Origin: Hysterangium stoloniferum
Taxonomy: Eukaryota; Basidiomycota; Agaricomycetes; Hysterangiales; Hysterangiaceae
DNA length: 64,000 bases
Direction: 5' to 3'
NCBI GenBank assembly: GCA_015178975.1
Contig: WHVD01000051.1
Span: forward strand, 124,001-188,000
Shown here: piece after piece, positions 12,411 through 25,191 of the stretch
How the letters are laid out: every line of letters starts with the position of its first letter
Numbering within the stretch: the first letter of the stretch is position 1
The notes under the pieces: model-generated
Told to the model about the DNA's origin: nothing
Databases searched by the model: none
The model's input: the letters and a program-made list of their open reading frames with translations, nothing else
Program-made: the position numbers and the translations under genes

Positions 12411-13117
12411 TCAAATTATATCCCTACTCGCGGAAGATGAATGGGTGTGATGGATCGAACACCCAGGAAGGACGAGGACACAATTCACTAGTGGGGAGGG
12501 CAGTAGACAAATCTCAATGCGCACTGCCGCTTGTAGCATATTTTTTGATTTACGGGCGAGGTGAGGCGTGTACCCCTCGAAAAGGGCTGCGGACAATCAG
12601 GAGGCACAGTCCAGAACTCGATTTTTTCTTAATATGGCTGGGGTATACCGCTGCATGTCTTGTTTGTCTTACTATTTGTATTTTTTGTTTACTAAACGTA
12701 CTTGTGACGACGACAATATATGATACTACTCTTCTCTGTCAGTTATGGCGAATTCCTGAGGTCATGGTGAAGTAGTGACGCCACCTGTGACGGCGCATTT
12801 TCTCGCTGTCAAATTCTACAGTGTTAAAGGCTAGAGCTTTGTTGTCATAAAAAATAAATGAAACTTTAATTTGTTGTCGTACTTCCACCGGGATGTTTAG
12901 AAAATGTAATGCCCTCGACGAACAGGCCAAGGTGTTTCGCGCGCTATGCAGGTGGAGCAGGTACACCGCGTCAATGAGCTAAGACATTTACCACGACTGA
13001 TTCATTATGACGTTGGGAGATAAGAGTAGAGAAAGTTCGCTTCAAAGAATCAATCTTAAGAAATAAGTGAGGTTCCCCGTTGAAGATTATTGAATTGCGA
13101 TTGCGGGGCCAAAAAAG
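12411..13117. other. 3' region of the CCCH gene and intergenic, no gene
   Basis: No supported coding sequence. Contains T-rich stretches near 12660-12690 that could hold the polyadenylation zone. Confidence 0.45.
13111..13116 (-). terminator. Pol III terminator of the tRNA-Arg gene
   Basis: Six T on the minus strand, starting two bases after the tRNA 3' end. Confidence 0.85.
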
Positions 13118-13203
13118 TGACGGCCGCAGGACTCGAACCTGCAATCTTCTGATTACAAAGCTGACGATCGAAGTCAGACGCGTTGCCATTACGCCAGGCC
13201 GCC
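13118..13203 (-). tRNA. tRNA-Arg(TCG) with a 14-nt intron
   Basis: On the minus strand the acceptor arm GGCGGCC pairs with GGCCGTC, followed by discriminator A. The D-loop contains TGGCGTAATGGCAACGC, and the T arm is GCAGG-TTCGAGT-CCTGC. The anticodon loop is CTTCGAA once a 14-nt intron after position 37 is removed, giving anticodon TCG, which reads CGA. A TTTTTT run (plus-strand A-run 13111-13116) directly after the 3' end is the Pol III terminator. The alternative TCT anticodon would need an intron at a non-canonical position. Confidence 0.9.
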
Positions 13204-13684
13204 TACTAACTTAAGTTCAAGTCTGTACAAGGTGACGTCAGGAACAAACCAATTGTGAAAGGCCCCTGGAGAATTTTAGCCTTGATGTGGCGTTCAATTG
13301 GTGGGAAAATGAAGCTTGGCGGAGCTCCTTCTTGGGACCAGAGCTTGAGCTTGGTGAAGCTGTTGAAGTTGAAGTTAATCTAAAACCATTACGCCGCGGT
13401 CATGCCAATATTCATTAATTATCAGGATTAAAGCTAATAATTTTTGGCTCCGAGGACAGATGACGTTGAATATTTCGTAACCAGAAATTATAGGAGTTCC
13501 GGCAAGTAGGGTGTAAGGAGCTCAGCCTTGCGATCGGATGTATTCCGAAGGTCACCCGTACCAGTGACGCGCGCCTCCCTCTGACTCTTTAAAACCCTTA
13601 CTTCGCGGACAGGTTACCCGCAACCAAATGAACAGTACGCTGTCCATTTCTCCATAGCATCTAACAGTATCCCTTGTCCCCATA
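13204..13684. other. Intergenic, upstream of the PDK-family gene
   Basis: No coding sequence supported. It is the shared upstream region of the minus-strand tRNA and the plus-strand kinase gene. Confidence 0.5.
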
Positions 13685-15366
13685 ATGTCTGCAGGATTCA
13701 GGATTTCAAGTGCCTTGTGGGACAAGGTCCATCATTTCGCATCGTTTCCCCAAACAGGAGGTTTGCTTCGTTCAACATTATTTAGAATATTGCAGAGACT
13801 TAAAAAAATTTGAATTCAGTTTCACTGCAGCAAATGGCCCTTTTTGGTCAGAATCCATCTCAAGGGACCCTGCTGAAGGGCAGTCAATTCCTCGCTGGTG
13901 AGCGCAAAAGTCCCATTTCTTGTGGTGCAGCCATTTTACACGTGCCGCAGAGGAGTTACCTGTACGACTTGCACACAGAGTCAAAGAGCTTGACGAACTA
14001 CCTCATAACATTAGCAAGATGCCCTCTATCGCCAAAGTTAAGCACTGGTATTCACAGTCATTCGAGGTTCGTCCACCCATGTGCCATTTCACCGACTGAT
14101 AAACGAAATCCGAAATTTACAGGAGCTTGTTACATTCCCTAAACCCAAACTAACTGACCAAATTCGTCAAGCCCTCAATGCCCCGCATCCAACTGGCTTT
14201 CAACTCCCCGAAGCGACTCCAAACCCGACAATGCACAAGCTGATTCCCCCAGGTAATGGTATACAGAATAGATCAAAGCTCCGTATTCCCATGGAACGAA
14301 GGTATTCCGGCGGTTCACACGCCATCCGCCCCCGTATTTACGACCGCAGGTACTATGCACACACTGGCGAGGTAGATTGGCCCCCAGAAGTTCACGACTA
14401 CAATACACGTTTCACGAAGGTCCTCGAGAATATAAAACGACGACACGACCCGACTGTTACTACTGTCGCACAAGGCATGCTGGAATGGAAGCGCAGTCAG
14501 AATGAGAAGGAGATTGGAATGGACTTGCAGGCATGGCTTGATCGCTTCTACATGAGCCGTATCGGAATCCGATTTCTTATTGGGCAGCGTGAGTTTCCAT
14601 TTCGGATGACTGTATGACAGGTGTCTAATGTTATATCAACGCTTAGATATCGCACTAAACACGCTCGAAGCCCATAAAGATTATGTTGGCATCATTTGCA
14701 CCAATACTAACGTACGAGACGTTGTGCATGAAGCCATTGAGAACGCGCGGTTCGTGTGCGAGGAGCACTATGCAATGTTCAAAGGCCCGCCTGTTCAGCT
14801 TATCTGTCCTGAAAATCTCCACTTCGCTTATGTCCCTGGTCACTTGTACGTCGTGGCCTTATTTCCTTATTCGCTCTCTTCCACCCTCCATTATTAGATC
14901 GCACATCTGCTTCGAACTTCTCAAGAACTCTCTTCGTGCCGTTGTCGAACGCTTCGGTACCGACGAAACCCGTCTCCCCCCAATAAAAGTTATCGTCGTT
15001 GAAGGCAACGAGGACATCACTATCAAAATATCCGATGAGGGCGGGGGCATCCCGCGTTCAGCCATTCCGCTCATTTGGACGTATATGTATACAACCATGG
15101 AGGGGCAAAGTGTCGATCCGGATTTTGAGACGCAGGGGAGTGACTTCAAGGCACCGATGGCTGGGTTCGGATATGGCTTGCCGTTGTCTCGGTTGGTGAG
15201 TGGCTTCTTGCTTACGGCATGGTTTAGTTAAAGAAGGGCTGGGTGCCTTTTCTAGTATGCACGATACTTTGGAGGCGATTTACGACTTATTTCGATGGAG
15301 GGGTATGGAACAGATGTTTATATTCATCTGAACCGACTGTCAAGTAGTCGAGAACCCTTACCATGA
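13685..15366 (+). CDS. Mitochondrial pyruvate / branched-chain ketoacid dehydrogenase kinase family
   Basis: Seven exons: 13685-13760, 13820-13897, 13951-14066, 14123-14588, 14647-14845, 14898-15195 and 15256-15366. They join in frame to 447 residues. The enzyme phosphorylates the E1 component of the pyruvate (or branched-chain) dehydrogenase complex in the mitochondrial matrix and so switches it off. The N-terminal four-helix part shows [22 protein letters not shown] and [11 protein letters not shown]. The GHKL ATPase part has the N-box (ELLKNSLRA), the G1 box DEGGGIP and the G2 region [20 protein letters not shown]. All signature residues are present, so it should be active. Start 13685 gives a short N-terminus lacking an obvious strong presequence. 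PDK versus BCKDK cannot be settled from the motifs alone. Confidence 0.92.
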
Positions 15367-16259
15367 TTGTGCATTATATTCACCCCCTTCCTCTGTTATT
15401 TGCATAATTTGCTCACACATATGTAGTATTAATACCAAGGCCACAGAAAATAGGCCGCTGTAGTACGAGTTTTGGATTGTATGTTTTACTAGTTAAATAT
15501 CATATATATCACAGCAGATGATTCATGGACTAGCTGTATGAGGACTAGTAAATAGTAGTGATGATGAATCTATTTTTGTTCCTGCTTATCACTCAAACTA
15601 AGGATCATCTGATGAAAATAGGACACTAGTCCAAATGAAATGCACTCATTGGACATCTATGTATTGATATCTACTGATGACATCATAGTTAAGGGAGATT
15701 GGTTGTACACTGTTAAGGACTGGGAGGAACAGCAAGGAACTAGGTGGAAGACTGGGAGGTCTGTATGTATTTAACTGGGAGTCTGGTTCTAAGACAAGTG
15801 GAGCTTGCTTCAACTTATGTAATGCACACTCAGATGCTGTCTGGTGCTCTGGTATTTCCAAAACAAACAAGAAGTACAATTCAAACAAGTAATTAACACT
15901 TAGCTGATAACCAGAGTGTAAGGGGACATTCAAGTTTTTGCATTTTTGATTTTAGAATTGTTTCTTGTCTATATTTTTAACCCATTTCCAATTATTTACA
16001 GTCTTGACTCCCCATCTGGGATCATCAGCTCTTTCATAAATTCCCCCAACTAGTTTGACCCTTAGAGGTTCTTTTATATTGTTGCCTGTAATTTTCTCAT
16101 ATTTTTCAAATAGTTATTCCCCCTCTAGGAATATTCTAAGGTAGGGTAAATAGTTAGTGCTTATTTGGCCTGAGCTGTCACTCTATTTTTAGACACCCCA
16201 TCTTTTGAAGTACCTAGCGGAGGCCCCCCCTTACTCCTTTCTCTTTAAATATCCCTCTG
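15367..16259. other. Intergenic, AT-rich, no gene supported
   Basis: No ORF with family or splice support. It lies between the PDK gene and the 5' LTR of the large retroelement. Confidence 0.45.
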
Positions 16260-17581
16260 TGTGAGAGGTATTGTAAAATATACTCAGGAAATATAGTCTG
16301 GATGAGATCATACTATATTTCCATTATTATTTCTACTTTCTCTCTATTTTATTATACACTTATAATTAGTTCAACAACCTATGTATGTGGTACATTGACT
16401 CTTGTGGGCACATACATGCCAAACTTATGTATTCTAGCACCTGTAGTTAGAACTCAGACACTTTTTACCCCCCAACCACAACTTACCCAGACACCAGTTA
16501 GTGTCCTGTTGTTAAGAACTGGAAACTGACTAATGTTGGTGGCTGACGGGGACCGATCGGAAGGACTTGGCTTCAGCTTATGTGCTGCGCCCTTGCAATT
16601 ATCCGTTGGTTGTCCTTAAATTTCGGACGGGTGAAGACTAATCCTAAGAAGAACCTTTTGGCAAGATACTGATCGGAACCGAAGGGCAAGTCAAGTGTCG
16701 GGCCAAGGGGTCAGGGCCGGAAGTGGGCGAGCGCACGCAAAGGCGGATGGGGGATTCTTAGTATGAGACTGTTACAGACGTATGAGGGTATTCTGAGTCG
16801 ATATTCTGATTGCCTCGTAACTACAACTACAGCGGGTTCATATACAAGTAACAGGCATCTAGAAAATACTAATGGGGAGAAGGGCGGAAAACGGTATTAG
16901 CATTAAGCTTGACTAGGAACGGGAAGTTTATGATTAGTTCGGAGGCCGATGATAACCGAGAATGGAAATTACGATAAAAGGAAATAGTTCGAGGACTACA
17001 AATATAGATAGACATGTGTGAAACATAGAGTGGAATGGATCAACATAATGAAAAGGACGTATCAAACATAACCAGACAGAAAGGCGTAGTCGGGTTTGAT
17101 TGACCGGAAGGCATACATCAGCGTCGGGGGACCGACGGCTTCCGAGATCTCGTCTTATTGAAGACGTATAACTACAATATACCATCGGGGACCGTCGGTG
17201 TGTGAAGGGTTGCGACACAGTCGTAACACCTGTAAGTTGTGATTGGGGTATCGTCTCGACCATCACAGACGGGCTTTGACTATTTATGCAATCAGAGTTT
17301 CGAACTATACTAGTCGAAACTCCACCTTTATCTCAATCCATGTGGACTACATCCACGCTACTCTGTTATTTGACTCTCTCGTTATTCTCCTACACTCAAG
17401 CAGTCACTCATAATTGTACTTCACAGTCGATTCTCCTTATTCATTTTAGCTCTCTATTCTACTTTAAATAGCTATTTCACTCGACCGTATTGAACTAAAC
17501 AGTCAATACATCTTCATGTCATATCTAAACGGTCGATATTCTTCATATATAGAACAGTTAGAACTTCCACCACTCTTCACA
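16260..17581 (+). repeat. 5' LTR family A, split by LTR B
   Basis: About 598 bp of LTR A (TGTGAGAGGTA...CTCTTCACA) with a 719-bp family-B solo LTR inside. A PBS-like GTGGTGATCCAGG follows immediately at 17582. Confidence 0.85.
16510..17228 (-). repeat. Solo LTR family B, target duplication CCTGT
   Basis: 719 bp, reads TGTTAAGAACT...AGTCGTAACA on the plus strand. CCTGT lies on both sides (16505-16509 and 17229-17233). Removing it restores the A-LTR block GTGTCCTGTAAGTTG seen in other copies. Confidence 0.95.
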
Positions 17582-17657
17582 GTGGTGATCCAGGCTGGAC
17601 CGCTCTTTCCCTACAAAGAAAATGTTACTCTATGACTGTTAATTTCCAAGCACATAA

Positions 17658-20354
17658 ATGACCACTGGCAAGAACCAAACACCGAGATCTTCAACAACCC
17701 CGAGTAGTTCAAAACCTCATCAAAGACCTGCTAGTCTGGAACCACCTCGTAATGTCACCATGAGGAAGTCCTCATTGACTTTTCAAAGACCAGCCCCTCC
17801 TAAGAATTCCCCTGGAGCAGCAGCAGGACCGTCAATGGATACTCCCCCTGATCCACATGAGGAACGTCCATCAACCGGGCAGTTGAGCACCCCTGGAGCT
17901 AATGTTGAGCCTACCCGTGCACCCGAGCCCATTCTCTCATTCCCACCAAGGCAGGTCATCCTCAAGCAGTTCTTTGAGGGTCATATGGTTTACGCTGAGC
18001 CTATCGATGTGAAGTGGGACATGTACTACACCGATCAAATCTCCGCTGATCAGCTTACTCCTTTCGTGGAGGAGTACAATACAGATTACCCTTCCTTACC
18101 GGTGATGGTAGCAATCTGGTTAGGTCATTATCAGGCCATCTTATTGGCACAGGACTTATTCACGTGACCAGGAACCCTTGAGGATCTGACCCACTCAATT
18201 CCCGAATGGTCGAGTGATGTTACATCCATTATGGAAGGGGGAAGGATGATTTTTAGGTGGGAAGTGTTCTCCTTATTTATTGAAGTGCTTCGTGCACACG
18301 ATGACGCACTGCAAATCCTTCACATCCTACTCAGTAGGGATCATATCGTGCCCAAGGTTGACTACCAGTATATGTACATCTGAATGTTGGAGGAATCTCT
18401 TAATGGAGTCACGCCAAATCTATCATTCACGTACTTTACTCTAAGGGGCTGGTTGAAGCAAAATCAGAGGAGGCTCGATAAAATGGTTTTGGAGGTGCTT
18501 TACCCTTATAATAATTTGATTCAAGTGCCTGATTTGACCATCTCCATGACTAATTCATTTGTCTGCAACCTAAATGGGTCTCCTGATACTCATTTCCTCC
18601 ATTCGCTCAATCGTCCTGTCATTTTGCAAGACTTCCTGTTGGATATGAGGATGCAAGTTGCAGATCATCTTCAGGGAAAGGGAATTGAAATATGCACTCC
18701 CTTCCATCAGCCTCAGCCACGTTGACCTTTGAATACAATCGAAATTGAGAGAGAAATCATGATGGAACCCAGCCCTGTGCCCTATCAGGGGATCCATTGC
18801 TCTCATGTCAGGCTTCAAAAGAATTTCGGATAATCCTAACTTCAGTGATGAACAACCTGCAATTAGGAATTGATCAGTTGCCAACAGGGGTCAACCATCC
18901 TTCTCTACTGCATTCACCGAGGGTATAGCTGGTCAGGTTGCTGGTTGAGGATAGCTGAATCCAGATGATCCCTGCCATTCCCTGCCAATCTCCTCGAATC
19001 CCTTTCTGCCACCTGGAGGATCCCCTAGCAGTTCATCTGGGAGTTCAAATAGTTCAGACTATGGAGGGAATTCGGGATGTGGGGGGCGTCACGGTGGAGT
19101 ACCTAACTCTCCCTTTCGAACTCCGACGCAGCCTCGAGCCAGCGCGCTTGTCGATGACTTACCTAAGGATAAAAAGATCGCTCTTAACACCAATGACATC
19201 AAGATAAAATGGTCTGACCTTCCTGAATATGATGGAACTCAATCCATGGCTTTGGACTACATCATGGATATCATGAGTCTCTCAGAGATATCAGACTCCA
19301 TGAGCACATTGTTAGGAGTCGCTCTGCCAAGATGACTCACTGGCAATGCCAAGATCTGGTGGAGCACCCTGGACCATGAACATTGCACTGAATTCAGTCG
19401 ATCTCACAGATCGTTTCTCTGGGGCATCGTAGAGGGATTACTCAGAACTTGTTGGCGTGAATCCTTAGCCTTAGAATGGGAAGCCATGAAATTTCAACAA
19501 GCCAGCCACGACCGTGAGATACCTGTTTACTACATTCAACAGAGAATTAAGCTTTATCGATTCTTGTATGGGTTCCACAAAATCAAAAGGATGAAACGTG
19601 CAGACTCATCCTGATGCTGCCTACAGAAGGGCTGTACCTTCTACAAGGACAACCCATCGACGACATCATGAGCTTGCAGACTTATGCTAACAATCTACAA
19701 GAGGCTCTGATTAATGCTTGGGTCCAAACACATCGAGAGTGTTATCGGTTTCAGAAGCCCAGAGTCATGATCACCGAACAGGAAGAGTCGGATCCCTGGC
19801 ATGAGGAAGAACACTCTAGGGGAATCGACCCCACTAATTGAGGCCACATCCTTCTCAGTGAAGCCGAAGATAAAACCGTCCCTAGGAGATCTAATGTGAA
19901 ACAGGGTAAGAAACACGGCAAGTTCTTTTTCAAACAAAGCAACAAGAAAAGTGTCGCTAAACCCCCAAAGGAGTGCTGGATTTGTGGGAGCTTAGAGCAT
20001 TTTAAGATTGACTGCCCTCACACGGGTAGGATGTTGCACTATGTCTCTATTAACAAATGCTCCACACAGAACCCAACTGAGGAGGTGGAGGATCAGAGGG
20101 CTTATGAAACGGTTTATGGATTAAGCATACAGGGACAAGTACATAATGTTGATGAGGAATCAATTTTTATTTCTGTCTACCTTCCTCAATCAGAGGAGGA
20201 TGTTGTTTTAGATGCGAGTTTGCCTTCACATGATAACAAAGCATCGCAAGTCTATGTTTCTATATCAGACTGTGATTTCCTCGAGAAAGGAGACTGGCTG
20301 GACACTCATCATCAGAACTGGAAAGGTCTGACTGAGATGGGAGCCTTATTGTGA
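17658..20354 (+). pseudogene. gag of the family-A gypsy element
   Basis: Starts with a Ser/Pro-rich N-terminus at 17658. The capsid-like middle part (about 19200-19600) includes ALDYIMDIMSLSE, and a CCHC zinc knuckle (CWIC-G-LEHFKIDC) lies at 19977-20021. In-frame TGA codons occur at 18165, 18381, 18723, 19839 and 20352, and frames shift near 18830-19200. Gag would package element RNA. The zinc knuckle is intact but the frame is not. Confidence 0.75.
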
Positions 20355-20462
20355 TCTGAACCTCCTACCATTAAGGAAGACGTCAATGAGGAAGTATTTG
20401 CAAACCAATCTAAGGAAATAAGTCAAACCTATGTTATAGAAGACCCCTCTGAGTTAGAGGGA

Positions 20463-21188
20463 TTGGAGGAGGAGAACATCCCCTTCAACCCAGGACAGTT
20501 ACCCAACCTAATTCCTTGTGAGGAGTCAGACTCTGAGGTGGACGACTATGTTCCGAACACTACGCCCGAGGTACCTAACAGTAGATGTGTTAGGAGGAAT
20601 GTCAAACTGGCCACAAGAAAGGAAAGCAAAAGACCCAGGATCCAATACCCTCAATCCAGTCAGCTTATGAAAGAGGATTCGACCATCATTTACAGAAGGG
20701 ATCCCCCAGGTGGATACTCCAGTATTGGGATCTCAGCATTACACGTCTACAGATGCGTAGGGACCTCAGAAGCCTCTAATCCTATTAAAATCAGGCTGGA
20801 CGCTGGGGCCGACCTCTCCTTAATTTTGGAGGATTTCTATAAGGAATTAGAAGACCGTCCCAAGCTCAAGCAAGGACTCAAGTTGTGCCTCATACAGCTT
20901 ACCAGTAATGCTAAGGTCTTAGGATACATCAATATCCCCATTTACCTCGAAGACGATGCTGGTATGCTCCTTAAATTTACCACTGAAATGTACGTTGTCT
21001 GAGGCATGACCATCCCGATTCTTCTCAGAGAGGACTTTCACGTGAACTATGAGATCGGGACACTACGAGACCAGCCATTGGGCTCTAGATTGATTCTTCC
21101 AGGGAGGGTGGGGTCTATCCCAGCCAGTTCCTCCAAGGAGCCGCAGCCTTTAGCCTTCTCGATTAGCAAGATCCCCCTTGAGAACTAG
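20463..21188 (+). pseudogene. Retropepsin-like protease region of the gypsy element
   Basis: Aspartic-protease-like segment IRLDAGADLSLI near 20791-20826, followed by the expected hydrophobic pattern and the GMTIPILLREDF block after an in-frame TGA at 21000. The catalytic triad is normally D-S/T-G-A; here it reads D-A-G-A, so the enzyme would be inactive. Confidence 0.6.
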
Positions 21189-21205
21189 CCAATGACTCAC
21201 CTGAA

Positions 21206-23160
21206 TTGACTTCCAAACCAGACAAAGGGGTGCGTACTGAAAGAGTCACATGGGCCCTGCAGGATTGTACTATAGAGCTGGAATCAGCTCAATTAGTACC
21301 AATCTTTGTTGGAGATCTTATCAGTGACCAATGGATAGTCGAGGGAGTTGTCTTGCAGAATGACAATGGAAGTATACTAGCCACTCCCACCACTGCTATC
21401 TCTAGGGAATGTGCTGCAATACCCCTCACTAACCCCTCTCTGACACCAAGAATCATTAGACAAGGGGAAACCGTTGGATTAATTCATGACACGAACAGAT
21501 GGGCTCAGACGCCTAGATCTTCAACTGAGAAGGCATCGATGCAGTCAATGGCAACTAAAATCGCTCACCTTGTAGAGAGACTATCAAGAATAGAAGAGGA
21601 GCATGTCCTTAATCCTCAACCTTCTGGACAGCCCCCAGAACTAGAACTCGCAGATGATTTTGACCCAGCAGGCCCTAAAACATCAGAGGTTGCCACCATG
21701 GAAACATTTCGTGCAAAGGACCTACATAAGTTGGTTAACTTAGGACCTGGCATTCCTACTGACATCTCCCCCCCCTTGGAGTTGGTATTGACTAAGAATG
21801 TCCCAGCCTTTGGAGTAGACGGGCATTTAGGACAAGTAGACGTCAAAGTCAATGTCCCATTGAAAGAAGGTGCGCAACCTATTTCGATGTCAATGTTCCA
21901 ACTTCCCCAGCTAATAGGAAGGTTATTGATGAACAAATGGATACTTGGTTTCAACAGGGAGTAATCAAACCATCCAAAAGTCCTTGGGGGGCACCAGCCT
22001 TCGTCGTCTATCACAATGGGAACCCGTGAGTGGTGATTGACTATAGGAAGTTGAATAGCCTAACAGTTCCTGACGAATTCCTGTTGCCACGCCAGTCTGA
22101 AATCATGCAAGTGCTTTCAGGATCCAACATCTTATCCTCCTTTGACACACTAGCCAGCTTTACCCAACTTGAAATGTTAGAAGAAGACAAACCGAAGACC
22201 CCCTTCAGATCCCATTGAGGACTGTGGCAATTCAGGAGAATGCCCTTTGGACTTCGTAATGGACCTTCTATATTCCAGAGAGTTATGCAAACTGTACTCA
22301 TACCTTACTTATGGATATTCTGCCTAGTTTATATTGACGATATTGTGATCTTTTCTAAGACATGGGACGATCATTTAGAGCATTTAGACCAGGTTCTACA
22401 AGCCATATTGCAGCGGAAATCACTCTCTCGCCCAAAAAGTGCTACATATGTTGGGTATAACTCGATTCTATTACTAGGACATAAGGTGTCTAGACTCGGT
22501 TTTTCGACCCATCAAGAAAAGGTTGCTGCCATACTAGAACTAGCTATGCCTTCCAAGATAGCAGATCTTCAACATTTCCTCGGGATGGTCCTGTACTTCT
22601 CCACTTACATACCATTTTATTCCTGGATGGTTGCTCCACTCTTCAACCTCTTAAAGAAAGGAGTCCGTTGGACTTGGGATTCCGAACACACCTGAGCTTT
22701 TGAAGACATCAAGGTTGCATTGAGCTCTGCTCCAGTTCTTGGACACCCTGTGAGTGGCATGCCTTATTGGTTATACACGGACACTTTGGACTTCGCGCTG
22801 GGATGTTGTCTTCAACAAATACAGAAAATGACACTCAAAGACCTAAAATATACTAAAATCTACGCCCATGCAAGATCAGCCTTCAATCAATCACAAGATG
22901 TGCCCATTTTCATTACTTGTTATAAAACCAAGGAGCCGGAATTCACTTGGACGGATTCCTGGGCCTCAGATTTTGACGACACCAGTGTCACTGTCAAGTG
23001 CATCATTGCCTATTGGAGCCACACACTCAAGAAAGCAGAATGTAATTACTCAGCCATGGAGTGAAAAGTGTTAGCTGCTAAAGAGGGACTAGTCCATTTC
23101 CAGCCCTTTATCAAGGGAGAACATATCCTTCTGATCACTGACTATGTGGTGTTACAATGG
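21206..23160 (+). pseudogene. Reverse transcriptase and RNase H of the gypsy element
   Basis: RT motifs in order are VIDYRKLN (about 22033), MPFGLRNGPSIFQRVM (about 22240) and the catalytic YIDD (about 22330). RNase H motifs APVLGHP, YTDTLDFALG and NYSAME follow at 22720-23064. A frameshift lies near 21890-21915, just before the Q.DTWFQQGVIKPS block. In-frame TGA codons occur at 22027, 22216, 22693 and 23062, several at positions where relatives carry arginine. The active-site residues remain recognisable. Confidence 0.85.
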
Positions 23161-24413
23161 GCCAGATCTTACGAGAATACCAATCATTGACTGGCTGCAT
23201 GGGGGGCAGTATACACTGCATACCCCAGTCTGGAAATCTTACATCGAGCGGGACGGATACACAGCAATGTTGACCCACTGTTTAGACTTCCTCGAGTACC
23301 TGACTGTGCTAGTCCCACGAGAGACAACCTCTTACCAATTGTAGCATATTCTTACAACCGGAATGACAATGAGACATTATAGGAGAACAAACCAGCGGAA
23401 AAGGCCATCTTTCTCACTCATCACAAGTTAGTTGAACCAATTGGAACGATGGAAGAGGTCCCCCAAATGAAATGGGATTTGCACAACCTCCCCAGAAATG
23501 ATGAAATTGACAAGGCAAACTTTACTCTCTCGAACCCCCAATTGCTTATAGAAATCGATGAGAACTATGCTAAGGAACTTCATGATGGATATCAGAAAGA
23601 TCCTGCTTTCAGAAATCATTATGCCGCCGATCCCATTTCCCCAAATATGGTAGCTACCCCTTCGCACTATTTCATCGGCAAGAATAAGCTATTGTTCTTT
23701 TGAGATTTGGACTGGAAAAGTTGAATCTGCATACCTAGCAGCATGATGTCAACAATACTCAAATTGATACATGACAACCCCTTTGAAGGAGCTCATGCAG
23801 GCAGTCACAGACTTTTTCAGCTGATGAAGGACCGGTTTTTCTGGCTGAGGATGTTGCAGGACTGTGTGGCATATGCTCACAGCTGTGACATATGCCAGAA
23901 AACTAAGGTTGATCATTCCGCTCAACAAGGAGCTCTTTGACCCACAGATGTACTCTTAAGGCCGTTTGAGGTTGTCTCAATGGACCTGATTACTGGATTG
24001 CCTCCTTCTGCAGAGGGTGCTTACTCAGCCATCTTTGTCACTGTGGATAAACTCACGCATTTTTTAATTTGTGAGCCCACAACTTCAGATCTATCAACAG
24101 AAGGATTCGCGCAAATATTTGTGAATAAAGTAGCTGCTCCTTTTGGCCTACCCTCAAGGATAATCTGTGATCAAGACAAGAGGTGGACCTGTAGGTTCTG
24201 GAGAAAGGTCTGCAAGGTATACAGAAGCGCCCTCATGGTATCCTCATCCCATCATCCTCAAACTGATGGTCAAATGGAGAACGCAAATGCTATCGTTGAG
24301 CAAATGCTCAGAGCATACTGCACTTCTTTGAAAGAGGAATGGTCTAAATGGACTCAGGTGGTGGCTCATACCTACAATTTGACAGTTCAGAGTTCCACAA
24401 GCTATGCACTGGC

Positions 24414-25044
24414 TGTGAAGAGTGGTGGAAGCTCTAACTGTTCTATATACGAAGAATATTGACCGTTTAGGTACGACATGTAGTTGTATTGACTGTCTAA
24501 GTTCAATACACACTGAACAAGTATTGACTATTTATTTCAATACATCTGAGTGAAGTAACTATCTAAGGTAGAGTAGATAGCTACAACAAAATAAAGGAAT
24601 CGACCGTTAGGTGCGATTCTGAGTGACTGCTCGAGTGTAGAAAAGAGTAATGAGAGTTGAATGGTAGAATAGTGTGGATGTGGTCCATGCGGATTGAGAT
24701 ATAAATGGGGTTTCGACTGGTACAGTTCGAAACTAAGATTATGTAGATAGTTGAAACCCGTCTGTGACAGTCGAGACGATACTCAATCATGACTTACAGG
24801 ACACTAACTGTGTGTCTGGGTAAGTCGTGGTTGCGAGGTAAAAAGTGCCTGAGTTTTAACTACAGGCACTAGAATACATAAGTCTGGCGTGTATGCGCCC
24901 ACAAGAGTCAATGTACCACATACATAGGTCGTCGAACTAATTATAAGTGTATAATAAAATAGAGAGAGTAGAAATAATAAAGGGAATATAGTATGAGCTC
25001 ATCCAGACTATATTTCCTGAGGATATTTCGCTGTACCTCTCACA
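24414..25044 (-). repeat. Solo LTR family A, reverse, target duplication CTGGC
   Basis: 631 bp, TGTGAAGAGTGG...ACCTCTCACA on the plus strand. CTGGC lies on both sides (24409-24413 and 25045-25049). It is inserted in the integrase reading frame of another family-A element. Confidence 0.95.
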
Positions 25045-25191
25045 CTGGCCTTTTTGCTGATGGGATACTTACCAAGAGGAATGTCTCACTGCCTAGGAGG
25101 GGACAACCCTGTGGTTCCCAGGGAATTATCGGATAGCCCTTTAGCCGACCAATGGATCTTAGAATTGGAAAACCATCGACAGGTGGCACGG

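Noticed and set aside
13118..13203. tRNA-Arg with anticodon TCT
   Set aside because: It would need an intron inside the anticodon; the canonical intron position gives TCG.
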